A DNA stretch of 64,000 nt from the NCBI RefSeq assembly GCF_024713945.1, contig NC_134684.1, forward strand, positions 2,771,001-2,835,000, given 5' to 3'. The notes beneath the pieces were generated by a model. It was given only the letters and a program-made list of their open reading frames with translations. It had not been told where the DNA came from and searched no databases. Of the stretch, positions 22,912 to 33,692 are shown piece after piece. Each line of letters opens with the position of its first letter. Positions within the stretch are counted from its first letter, which is position 1. Source of the stretch: Dermatophagoides farinae (taxonomy: Eukaryota > Arthropoda > Arachnida > Sarcoptiformes > Pyroglyphidae). A program made the position numbers and the translations under genes.

Positions 22912-25900
22912 AAATCTTTGTCTGCTTCAAATTAACTCGAAAAACGATCATTTTGTCCAAAATGAATACTATCCGACATTGAAGTGAAAAATGAAGTTGT
23001 TTTTGATGTATTCATGGTTTTTATTGTTGTTAATGTTTTTGTTGTTGTTGTAATCATGTGAAAATTTTCAAAGTCAATGATGTATAACAATGAAAAGAAA
23101 ATGTTGCCAATTTGCATAATGTCAATTATTATCATCATCATCATTTATTGTCGCCAATCATCGACCATTTTCAATGTGAAACATTGTTTCTTATTTTCCC
23201 ATAACAAAATTTTATTTTGATCTGATTGAAAAAATTGATTTGATGATGATGATGATGATAATAATGATTATGATTAAGACAGTTCTGGTCATTTAATGTT
23301 TGGAGCTAATTTTCTTTCAAGTTGTTTATATATAGGATAAAAGTAGTAGTTGAAAATCAATCTTCGAGGTCTTTATCACTATTATCATATAGTCAGGTGT
23401 AATGATTTTGACAATTTGAATTTTTTTTTTCGTGTGAAAATCTATGCAATTTCACATCATTTTTAACTTGTAAAATTTTCCAAAATACTCATAAGAAATC
23501 TGTTTAGGAGTTATATATGCGACAACAGTATTGAATTGAATTTCGAAATACAAAATATAAGATGAGCTGCCGGCTCTCATATGGTTCGTATTCGTTTTTT
23601 TTTCATTTTTTTCATTTTTTTTCTGATTTCTTGTTTGTTTTCTATCATAATAATGAAACGTGTATGCACGATGTATGAATGAACACACACACACACACAC
23701 ACATGGGGAGATATGTCAGCTTGTAGCTTGGATCATCAACTTATTTGTAGGTCAAACAGGTTCCAAAATAAAGAAAAAAAAATTCAGTTCATTGCAGCAG
23801 CCATTATTATTATGGCCCAATATGATTTTTATTTTTTATTTTGAAGATGATGATGATGATGGCATCATCATCATAATAGATGTGAAATAAATATGGCAAT
23901 ACAGAAACGGGTAAACAAGTAAAAACTATTGTATACGGATGGATAAATATGATCATCATCATCATCAATGCTTAAGTTGAGGCTATTGAAATGATCCATT
24001 TTTTTATGATTGAATGAACTGAATGGATATATCAATCTACAAAGTGATTTCATTCAGAATTAAATCAATTTAGATTTTATTTTGGAACATATACAATTGT
24101 GGCTAGTTTTGTAGAAGATTCAGATGAAAAACAATTTTTTTTTTCATTTCCTTTGAAAATTTTTGGTCTTTATTTTGATTTTTATGGTGCTGAGAAAAAA
24201 AACCGATTTTTTTTTTGAAACGACAGACAGCATTTTACTTCCATTTTCAATTAATTTTTGTTTTTTTTTGTACTCATCTCTTTTCTGATTTTGGTGACTA
24301 TCAAAAAAAAAAAAAAAAAAAAAAATGATCAATTGTATGGTCAAAAGGGAAATAAAAATTACTCAATATCAATGATAAAGATTTAAATCGTAACTTGATT
24401 GGCCATAGATAATAATACTTAATGGTAGATGAAATTAATATCAATTCAATTATTAGCTAATCACAATTATTTTGGTCATTTTTCGTATGTATCCACAAAA
24501 CAAAATTGATGCTCAACAATTTTTTTTTGTGTGTGTGTGTGTGTGTGGAGACAATCATCATCATGTACATTTAATTCAATTTGAACAACAAGTCAAATGT
24601 TTCTAAAATCATCATTTTTCATATTTGTGACTACTTTATGATTACAAATGATTACTGGAAATTATTGTTGATAAATTTAAAACAGAACTTTCAAAACCAT
24701 CATCGTCATCATCATCATTATTTATTGTTTTTTTTTTCTTGGAAAAAAAACAATTTTTCAATATGTAAATGATAAACAACATGATGACGATGATGATGAT
24801 ACTGAGACATTTTAGATGCAAATAAAACGAGTTTCTGATGATGATGATGATAAGGTCATCCGTAGCCATCATCATCATCTTTATTATGAAGATCATCATT
24901 CAGATGGTTAACGACCACGATCATGATGATGGTTATGATGATGATGATGATGATGAGTAATAAGTATTATATATAATAGACAACGATGAGCTTCTGTTAA
25001 CTGTATGTGTGTGTGTGTGTGTGTGTGTGTATGTTCATGATTTGTTGTGGTGACATTTGTTAACCTGAATGAACATCGTTATATCGGTGGAAAAAAAAGA
25101 CAAAATTTTTAAACAAGGATGATTATCATTCAGACGATGATGATCATGATGATCATGATAATGATATTGATATGTTATTAATGAGACTGGATTTTCATTT
25201 TTTTTCCTTCTTTGTTTTGATTATTACATAAAGATATCCTGTTTTTTTTTCTCATTTCCATTTCCATTTTTCATGACCTTCAAAATGATGTACAAATATC
25301 ATGTAAAATAAAAACAGTGACAACGACATTTTTTTTTCTTATCAATCAATATGATTTCCGATTCATTTTGGATATTATTGAAAATTATTATCTGTTAAAT
25401 TTGTAATATCAGGATCTTGTGTTAGATTAGATTTCATTTTTTTTCTCAGCTCATTACATGGATTATTTGTCTGTTTCAAGGTGATAATAGTGTCCATAAA
25501 ATCATCAAAAAAAGATTAATTAATTTTCAATTGAATCTTATTCATATTCGTATTACAATAAAATGATTGCTCATCAGTTGGAATGAAAAAAAAACAAAAT
25601 TAAATGGTCTTTCATCATCATTTTGGATGTCATTTTTTTTCCTAGCTAGAAAAAGGATTCCACCATTAAATATTAGCTATAAATTGATTTCTATTTGATT
25701 ATTCATCCAATCATGATTTATTCATATATGGATTATCCAAATAGATGATTATCGTAGATTTCATACAACGATAATGATTATGATGATAATTAATTAATTC
25801 ATTCTGGCAATGGCCAAAACAACAAAAAAAAATGCAATTTGAGCAAATTTACGATTAGATCACGATGATGATTGAATAGGCCATTGGTAATTATAATTGC

Positions 25901-26655
25901 CATTATCACTGTGTGATTTGTATTGATTCCAACATGTGTTTTTTTTTTCTATTGAATTCAATTTTCATTACATTTCATATTTTTCATTTTCTATTCAACA
26001 TTTTCTTTACTTAATTTTTTTTTTTTATTTCATTCATTTTACGCCTAATGACATGCTGCGCTAATGCCCCAATGCATATCAAATTATTCGCATCCGCATC
26101 GATCTATTTTGTTCGGTTTCCATATGTGTGTGTGTGTGTGTGTGTGTGTTGTGATGATGTTTTGAATATTTAATCATGGATGGAAAAAAAACAAACGAAA
26201 GAAAAAACCACATTTAAAAGTGAATTAAAACAAACAGGAAAAAAATCGATTTCAATTTCAATGAATGAACGATACGATACGATAAACATGGCCACACGAA
26301 TTTTGACAATCTGATTTATGATGGATATCATCATCAATTCAAGTGTCACATGGTGAAAAAAAAAATTTTTTCGTCAATCATTTTGTTTGCAACATTCAAA
26401 GATTAAGATTTCCACCAAATGAACATTGTAATCAAATTCTTCTTCATATATACTTTGGCTATTATGGACTGGCAAAATCATTAAACATTGGAAATTGATA
26501 ATTAAAAACAAACAAAACAAAACAAAAACCGCTAAATCGAAAAAAACGTGTTTGACGAATTTTCTTCTTTCTTGGTTCCTGATTTCCATTTCATTTTATT
26601 TCTTATTTATCATACACACATACAAACACAATACATCTATCTGATAATCACATGA
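21120..26655. other. Intergenic, microsatellite-rich, no gene seen
   Basis: The first part is presumably the GPCR 3' UTR. Beyond it lies AT-rich DNA with (GA)n at 22878-22907, (CA)n near 23684-23701, (GT)n at about 24530-24547, 25006-25030 and 26125-26149, and several (GAT)n/(ATC)n runs. No frame has splice context or a recognisable motif. Confidence 0.55.
22878..22907. repeat. (GA)n microsatellite
   Basis: About 15 GA units, bordered by an A-rich run, in intergenic DNA downstream of the GPCR. Confidence 0.9.
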
Positions 26656-26657
26656 TG

Positions 26658-26823
26658 ACGTTATGACGATTTTTTTTAAAACGAAATTCATAATAAAGAA
26701 TTTCTTCCATAGTAAACTGGCCAAATATAATTTCACATAAACATCATGAAATGCTGGACCAGCTGGATCAAAACCAAATGTTAATCATGCATCAACCAAT
26801 CTGGTATTAGATGATGACAATCA
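26658..26823 (-). pseudogene. Chimeric relic: ABCG exon fragment joined to two lipase fragments (copy 2)
   Basis: This is the same three-block structure as at 6789-6972: an ABCG exon 1 piece (26658-26740, here closer to the parent, with AATAAAGAATTTCTTCC kept), then AATGCTGGACCAGCTGGATC and CCAATCTGGTATTAGATGAT from lipase exon 2. This copy retains bases the other lost (AAAACGAAATTCATAATAAAG), so the two relics have diverged separately since duplication. Non-coding. Confidence 0.75.
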
Positions 26824-27111
26824 AAATAATTTGAATTGAGTGATACATTAAAAAAAGGTGTGAATAATTTAGTGACAATCTCTTGGACAGTTTTTTTTTG
26901 ATTATCACTTTTATTCATTTCTTGATTATGAATGGATTGAATAAAAATGAACGATTAAAATGGCTATATCCAATTCGTGAACATAAATTTTAACGAATAA
27001 AATCTTAGACTTTTTTCTAAATTACTTTTAAAAATCCTATTCAAAAATCTATTAGTTAAATTTTTCAATGTTAACCAAACATTGTGCTTCGAGGGTGATT
27101 ATCTTCGATCA

Positions 27112-28988
27112 TCATCCCACATGTGTTTCATTTATGATTAGTTTAATTTCTATATTGTTAAATGATTTCAATTTGGGGAAATGTGTGACATCTTTGTTTG
27201 TTACTTGCACGGGTCCATTTCGGCTTCTCAACACTGATGACAGTGAATGGCGTTTACTATTGATTTTTTTCATTTTAAAATTAAAAAAAAACAAATTCTT
27301 ATTACCAATCAAATAAATAAATAAAACAAACCTTTCAGAATAGCCATTCAAGTAGTTGAATTGTATCTCTTCGACAATAATTCGACTTTTGATTAAACTG
27401 GGGAGATCAGCACTGGTCACTTCACTATTTAACTCAGGAATCGCGGTGATAGCTTTATCCATACTAACTGCAACAACTTTCGGTAACACCTTATTTGTCA
27501 ATGTTACATATGCTGATTCGATACGACCAAGCGATTTTCTAGATTTATATAAATAGGTGTATTCTTTGTTTGGTTCAAATTTTCTATCCATTAGAATATT
27601 TTCGCTGAAATCGTTTCGTAGACTACCAGTAATGTTCATGGATAATCGACCATCAAAAGTAGGAAAGGGACTTCCGGTTCGAAGCTTATTTTTAAAAATT
27701 AATAATTAATTCAACACCAAGGATAATCTAAATATCGAAACTATACCTTGATCTGATAGAAAAAATATGATAAAGGTTGGTCTTTCTGCGTATCGATATA
27801 ATAGATGATCGGTTCACGCCATTCTTTTGATAAACTTTGTGTTTGCCACCAATCAAACCATCTACCAAAGGGTTTACAATCATCTGAACCTTCACGACAA
27901 TTGCCACAATGACCAGCTTTAAATGCTTCATAGTTTTTGCAGCGATAACCCATTGATTCGAAATCATCATCTTTCGATTCATCATATTTCATCAACTTAT
28001 AAGCGACGAATAGATGCGAGCAAGCTACTGTCATCTGAAATCCTTCATATGCACCTTTTGTCAATGGTGCAGCAATTCCAGAAACGGGATTACAACCGGG
28101 CTGTGTTTCACCCCCATTGGGAAAAAAATTGTAATGACCAGACGGGTTTAGTGTGCCGAAGCCATCGAGTACGTTCTTACCACCATTTGTATGGATAGAT
28201 ACAACTAATTTTGCATCATCCGGAACTAGACGACCGTCTTCGCTAACATCATTGAATGCTGGACCAGCAGGATCAAGACCAAGTATCAATCGTGCTTTCG
28301 GATTACGTAAATGTTTGCCAGTAAAACCACTAATTTGTCCTCCTAAACTATGTCCCATAATTGTATAATGATCATTGTCTGTCTTGTAAACATTGTTCAT
28401 TTTTTCAATAAATTTTGCAATCATAGCGCCAACCAATCTGGTATTGGATGATGACTGTAAATAGTCGACATTCATTGAACCACCACGCCAATCGACAACT
28501 ATAACATTCAATGAACATGGCTTTGCTCGTAGAATAAGATCTTTTAAATCTCCCATCCACTTGAATTGAGTATAATAATCAACATAACCATGTATTATAA
28601 ATATTGTGCGTTTTTTTGGATCATAGTTCAAATTATGAAAATCTTTTTCAGTTACGTTATAAGGCAAAATAGTTGGATTATAACGATCATGACAGGAAAA
28701 TACATGGAATTTTGCATTAATTTTTTCGGGAGTATCAGGATAGTGACCAAATACATTTTCCGCTTTAATGTCCATGCTCAATTGAGCTTTTTTAAAACAA
28801 CCAAATTCACCATAACAAACTTCATCTATGATTTGAATTTTCAAAAAAAAATTGAATTCAACATCGTATACAATTAATGATGATTTTTAAATAAAAAAAA
28901 TTATACCTTTATTTTGACCATTGCATTCAATATATGTTATGGAAATAATGAAGATTATAGATGAAATACAAGTGAATGATTTATACAT
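27112..28988 (-). CDS. Secreted pancreatic-lipase-family lipase, copy C
   Basis: Exons 28907-28988, 27747-28825, 27332-27684 and 27112-27256 give 552 residues, the same length and phases as copy B. Signal peptide MYKSFTCISS; catalytic Ser in GHSLGGQ, Asp in GLDPAGPAF, His in ACSHLF; C-terminal region ending NETHVG. Differences from copy B are scattered and mostly conservative (for example IVVDWRGG against IAVDWRGG, NPVSGIAA against DFVSGIAA, QSLSKEW against QKLSKEW). No catalytic residue is affected and no stop or frameshift is seen. Upstream sequence is shared with B to about 29608, so regulation may be similar. Function as for the other copies: extracellular lipid ester hydrolysis inferred from family. 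Confidence 0.9.
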
Positions 28989-29618
28989 TTTTAATCCAAT
29001 TCGTTAACTATAGTACAATTATTATAAAACAACAAAAAAAAGTTGGATCAATAAAAAAATCAATCGATTCGAATTAATTAATTATAATAGACACATACAC
29101 AATGTATGTAACAACAGCTGAAGAATTTCAAAACAATAACATTAAAAAAATTCATCATCATAAAAACATTACCGAAATATGAACATTAACATGGAATATG
29201 TAAATCTTCACGATGAATATTGAATATTTTGAAGCTTCAAGATGGTAATTTGTAGATTGTGAAAACAATTTAAATTTTTTTTTGTTGAATTTATTTTAAT
29301 TCTTCTAGGATTGCAGAACAGAAAATTGATTGTGAAAAATCTTTTTCAGATTTGCTATATTTATATAGATTTAAATGCAATCAGGATCCATTATAACAAC
29401 GTTAAACATTAGTTATACCTACATTCTAACCACTAAATGTCAAGCTACCACCGAAAAAAAACCGTTTCAAATTTCAAGTCAATCAACAAAAAAACATTTG
29501 AATCGCTTCATCTGGATAATTCGACAAATTCCTAGTCGCCATAATAACAAAAATATGAACTGACATCCAAGTATTTGTATGTTTTGATCGATGACAATCG
29601 TAAATCCAATTCACCAAA

Positions 29619-29620
<2 letters not shown>

Positions 29621-29654
<34 letters not shown>

Positions 29655-29655
29655 G
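29621..29655. repeat. (GAT)n microsatellite at the duplication border
   Basis: About 11 to 12 GAT units start 13 bp past the end of the duplicated lipase block, which may have helped the rearrangement. Confidence 0.85.
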
Positions 29656-29659
29656 TTAT

Positions 29660-31005
29660 TACGAAATTCACCATCCATAATCCGGTGAATTAGAAAAAAT
29701 GTGGCAACAGTTAAAAGTCACGAAATTACTTAAACATTTTCTGTTGATATATTATTCATATATATTATATATCAGGAAGTTACTTTTTACGTGTTTTTCT
29801 TGTTTTGTTTTTCTCTCATTTCATCATTGATTTATGTATTTTTTTTCTCATTTATCTTCAAACGACAACAACAATAATGATACTGATGATGATGTTGATG
29901 TTGATGTTGATTGAATGATTCATTCGACAATTTTATTTGAAAATTTCGATGAAAAGTGAAAAAAAAATTCAAAAATTTTCAAGGAATTTTATTCATTTCA
30001 TTCAGGCCAAACAAAATAAATAAATAAAAATTGATCATCGACCTAATTTATAGAGTATTTGTTTTTTTTTTTGTTCGTTTGTTGACCTGATCGTATCGTG
30101 ATTTATCGTTATTTGTTTGATTAAATTTGATTCGATTAAATTATTGATGACTGATGTGATTAGCCTGATCAACAGTTGTTGTCTAACAAATTTACTTTCT
30201 CACATTCACATTTGTGTGTGTGTGTGTTAGTGTTCATATATGTTCGTGCCATTCATTCATTCATTATATTTGAGTATATCTGGACATACGTTTGTTTTTG
30301 TTTTTTTTTATTATTATTAAAAATTTTTTTTTTTTTTTGTTTTGACTTGAACAAAATAAAAAATTCAATGAAGAATTCACAAAATGGCTTTTTTGCCTTG
30401 ACTTTTGTTTTTTTTTTTTTTAAAAAACACATTTGAAAACGAAATATCTTTGCCGTTGACCCGTATCATCCATGGACCATGTTTACCATTCAATTTGATG
30501 AATGATTGATTATTTTATTTTTTTTTTCGTTGGAAATTTTACCTGGCTCATTTTAATTTGATCAATCGTTTGAAGATTATCATTGTGATCATATATGCAA
30601 AACAATTTTTTTGTGCAAAAAAAAAAAAAAAATGTTTGGACATTTGGTACTTGAATTTTTGTTGAATAGTTGAAATGAAATAAAATTGATAGAAATTAAA
30701 AATTCAAATTTTTTGTTCCAGGAAAACAAAAACAACAACAATTTCACATCTTAATCAATGTTGTTGAATTGACACGACGTTATTTATTTTTCATTTTATT
30801 TCCATGTTTATTATTCAACACTATGCTTTTTTTTAGTATTATTATTCAAAATGTTTTGTCATAAAATTTTTTTTAATGATTATATATCTGACGATATTCG
30901 TGCTTTATAAGCGTGTGTATATACATAATCACTAAATTTTTACTAAATAATAATAATAAAAAAAAGACAGGAAATGGATAAGATTTTTTCTTTCTCAAGA
31001 TTTGG
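29660..31005. other. Intergenic, no gene seen
   Basis: AT-rich DNA with a short (GT)n run near 30211-30226 and long T runs. It separates the lipase C 5' flank from the 3' end of the first DRAM-like gene. Confidence 0.5.
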
Positions 31006-31010
31006 ATTTA

Positions 31011-32055
31011 TCATTTTTGAAATAAACGAATACGTCTTGCAATGGAAAAATATAACAAAGTACTGGAATTCATACAAAAAAATTCTAAAACACTTGCCAC
31101 ACTATATGCATAATAACCTGGTCGATTTGATGTCCAATTAAAACGTAAATCATTATCAAACCATTTTAGTACTGTATCTTGTTGTAATGTAGAAATGCCC
31201 AATGAAAAGAAACAAATCCACCAACTGATTGATACGATAAAATAACAATATGTAAGTGTAATTGGTTTGGTTTCGATTTTTTTCATTGAATATAAAATTT
31301 CAACAATTTGCACCTTTATTAGGTAAAATAATTAATGATGAATTGAACATTATCATTTAAATCTATATAATTGATTGATTAATATTTAATGATTGCTTAC
31401 CTGAAAATATGTCATGGCCATAATCATTAAGCTCAGTATAACACCAAACGAATGTATCATTGGTTTTTCTGTATTACGAAAATTTCCAACTATAATCAAA
31501 CCTAATGAATATAATAATCCGGATATGTAAAAATATCTATTTTTTCTATACAATTTTTTAGCCAAATTTTGATCATCGACATTGTTGAAATAATGTTTTC
31601 GATAATATTCAATATGTTCACAACGTATCCAAATGGTGATAAAATCTTTTAATAAAATTATTCATTTGTTAAAATGATGAAAAATCATCATATATCAATC
31701 AATTCTTACTGAAAAAAGCAATCAAATCTAAACATTGTGAAACATGTGCAGCAACAGCTGGTATGCTGCCCATATCGCTGATTAATTGTAATGGTGGATA
31801 TTCATTATCAACAAATAATTTATATCCAAATCTGTTGAAATTGATTGAAAGAAAAAAATTAATGAAAATTTCATTACAAATTCAATAAATTACATACGGT
31901 ATTATGCCAATCAATGGGATCAGAATACAAATGATCAATGGACAGAGCCAAATGTATTTTTCTAACCAAATTTCATATACTTTCATTGTTTTATTACAAT
32001 TTGTTGGTGTTGAATGATCATTGATGGAAATGCTAAAAAAATCAGATTCGACCAT
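31011..32055 (-). CDS. DRAM/Frag1-family membrane protein, copy 1 (one-base frameshift in exon 2)
   Basis: Exons 31898-32055, 31711-31831, 31401-31645 and 31011-31313 have the same phases as its neighbour at 32529-33641. Markers of the DRAM (autophagy modulator)/Frag1 family: LISDMGS after TM1, RKHYFN then NFRNTEKPMIHSFGV, and FNWTSNRPGYYAYSVASVLEF near the C-terminus, with about six membrane segments. Family members act in lysosomal or Golgi membranes; the role here is unknown. Exon 2 is 121 nt, where the neighbour has 122. The reading frame breaks at about 31740 (GCACATGTTCACAATG, next codon in frame soon a stop), although both halves align in protein. This is a pseudogene or a sequence error. 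An in-frame upstream Met at 32073 is possible. Confidence 0.7.
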
Positions 32056-32280
32056 TGTTTTTTTTTCTTTCAATATTCATCTTTAGGGATTGTTGTTATT
32101 GTTGAAATTAGTAAGAGAAAAAAAATCACTAGCTACTTATATATTTATAGTTTGAACACTTTTTTTTCGACGTTATCAATTTCGTATTTTCTTAAGAATT
32201 GACAATCAATCTCTCAATTTTTTTTGTGTTTTAAGTTGTTACTTTGAAAAAAAATAAACCTTTTGTTTAATTGAAACTCA

Positions 32281-32282
32281 TA

Positions 32283-32310
<28 letters not shown>
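32281..32310. repeat. (ATC)n microsatellite between the two DRAM-like genes
   Basis: About ten CAT/ATC units within the roughly 450 bp spacer that separates the start of copy 1 from the end of copy 2. Confidence 0.8.
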
Positions 32311-32314
<4 letters not shown>

Positions 32315-32528
32315 TGATTGAATGCTATAACGGTTGTAAATCAATATTGGCCAATCGTTTTGAATATTAACACATTCTAACAAGTTTTCTTTTCTTTTTC
32401 TTTTTTTATAAACTGTAAAAAACTGTTTTATTCTACTGCGTTTTTTTTTTTGCGTCATGAAATTAAATTCTGAAAAGTGAAATTTAAAAGAATGCAATAT
32501 ATAAATATATTGTATATTGGATTAATTT

Positions 32529-33641
32529 TTATTTTACTTGATGCCATTGTTTGAATAAATGCATACGATGACTGATTGAAAAAAAATATAATGAACAACA
32601 ATTAACATGAAACCATTCTAGAAAAGTGCCCATTGTAAACCATATGTATCCTGGTTGATGTGGTTGCCAATTCATTCGTTGATTATTGTCCAACCAAAGT
32701 GATATTGAATCTAATTTTAAAACAGAAATTGTTATGAAAACGCCACTCATAAATAAAATAATAATGATAAGCCAAAAACAGAATCGTATTGTAACCGGTT
32801 GTGATTCAATACGTTTGAATGAATATAATTTATTACAAATGTTTGCCTATTCATAAAATATGATGGAAAAAAAAAGTTAAACATTAAATTGTATTGTAAA
32901 TAAAATAAAAAATTTACCTGAAAAAAAATTTCTCCTAGAACACATGTCATAACCACAAAACCAATACCATGTTCGAATGGCTGTTCGGTATTGCGAAAAT
33001 TTCCCAATATCATTACACCGAGAGAATATCCGCAACCAAAAATTGCAAAATAACGATTGTTTCGTTTTAGCCTTTGACTGATGCCGATACCGACGTTATT
33101 GAAATATTTTTCAATGTAAAATTTTACTTGTTTATAACGAGCCCAAACGGTGATAAAATCTAGATGAAATAATAAGGCATTCAATAAATAAAGATAAAGG
33201 AAATTTTTTTTTTGTTTTACTCACTTAGTATTGCGATTGAATCAAAAATTTGTGCTATATAGCCAGCAACAGGTGGTTTTGCACCTAAATCACTGATCAA
33301 TGGTATAATTGGATGTAAATTATCGTTAAATAATTTGGTGACATATCTGATAATTGGAAAAAAATTAAATTTTTTTTTTAATTAATAACCATCATCATCA
33401 TCATCATCATCACAATTATTTATGAACACATACATGAGTAAACAAAATGATGGAATAAGACAGCCAACCATAAAAGGAGCAATCCATAGATAACGTTTAA
33501 TAATATGATAAAGTTTTTTTTATAAGGCTTAATTTCTATAATAGTTGGAAGACAATTATGTGGAACAGGTGTTATTGATGTTGTGGATAAACCGTTATCG
33601 TAATCTTCTACGACTATCAAATGAGATTGGTTTTGATCCAT
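32529..33641 (-). CDS. DRAM/Frag1-family membrane protein, copy 2 (frameshift in an A8 run of exon 1)
   Basis: Exons 33434-33641, 33225-33346, 32918-33159 and 32529-32846. Family signs: PLISDLGAKPP, WARYKQVKFY, GNFRNTEQPFEHGIGF, MNWQPHQPGYIWFTMGTFLEW. These align closely with copy 1, so the pair is a tandem duplication. Exon 1 begins MDQNQSHLIVVEDYDNG and runs to IEIKPYKK. The TM1 segment that matches copy 1 (KRYLWIAPFMVGCLIPSF) lies in another frame, reached only if the run of eight A at about 33513-33520 had nine. Exon 1 is 208 nt, and 209 would give the phase needed by exon 2. This may be a sequencing slip in a homopolymer or a real lesion. A LINE sits 52 bp before the start codon. Confidence 0.72.
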
Positions 33642-33678
33642 TCTTGAAGAATTGTAATTTAGAAATGGTTAGCCAAAC

Positions 33679-33692
33679 ATCATCGAATGGTA
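33679..33692. repeat. Target-site duplication of the LINE, left
   Basis: ATCATCGAATGGTA, repeated exactly at 35592-35605 directly after the A-rich tail of the element. Confidence 0.85.

Larger units (their letters stand above)
26658..29608. repeat. Segmental duplication, right copy (contains lipase C)
   Basis: Same-orientation partner of 6789-9772. The right border is sharp: after GTAAATCC at about 29608 the sequence turns into unrelated DNA that becomes a (GAT)n run within 13 bp. Main differences from the left copy are scattered substitutions and a deletion of about 30 bp near 29310 (GTGCAAAG...GAAGAAA missing). Confidence 0.85.
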
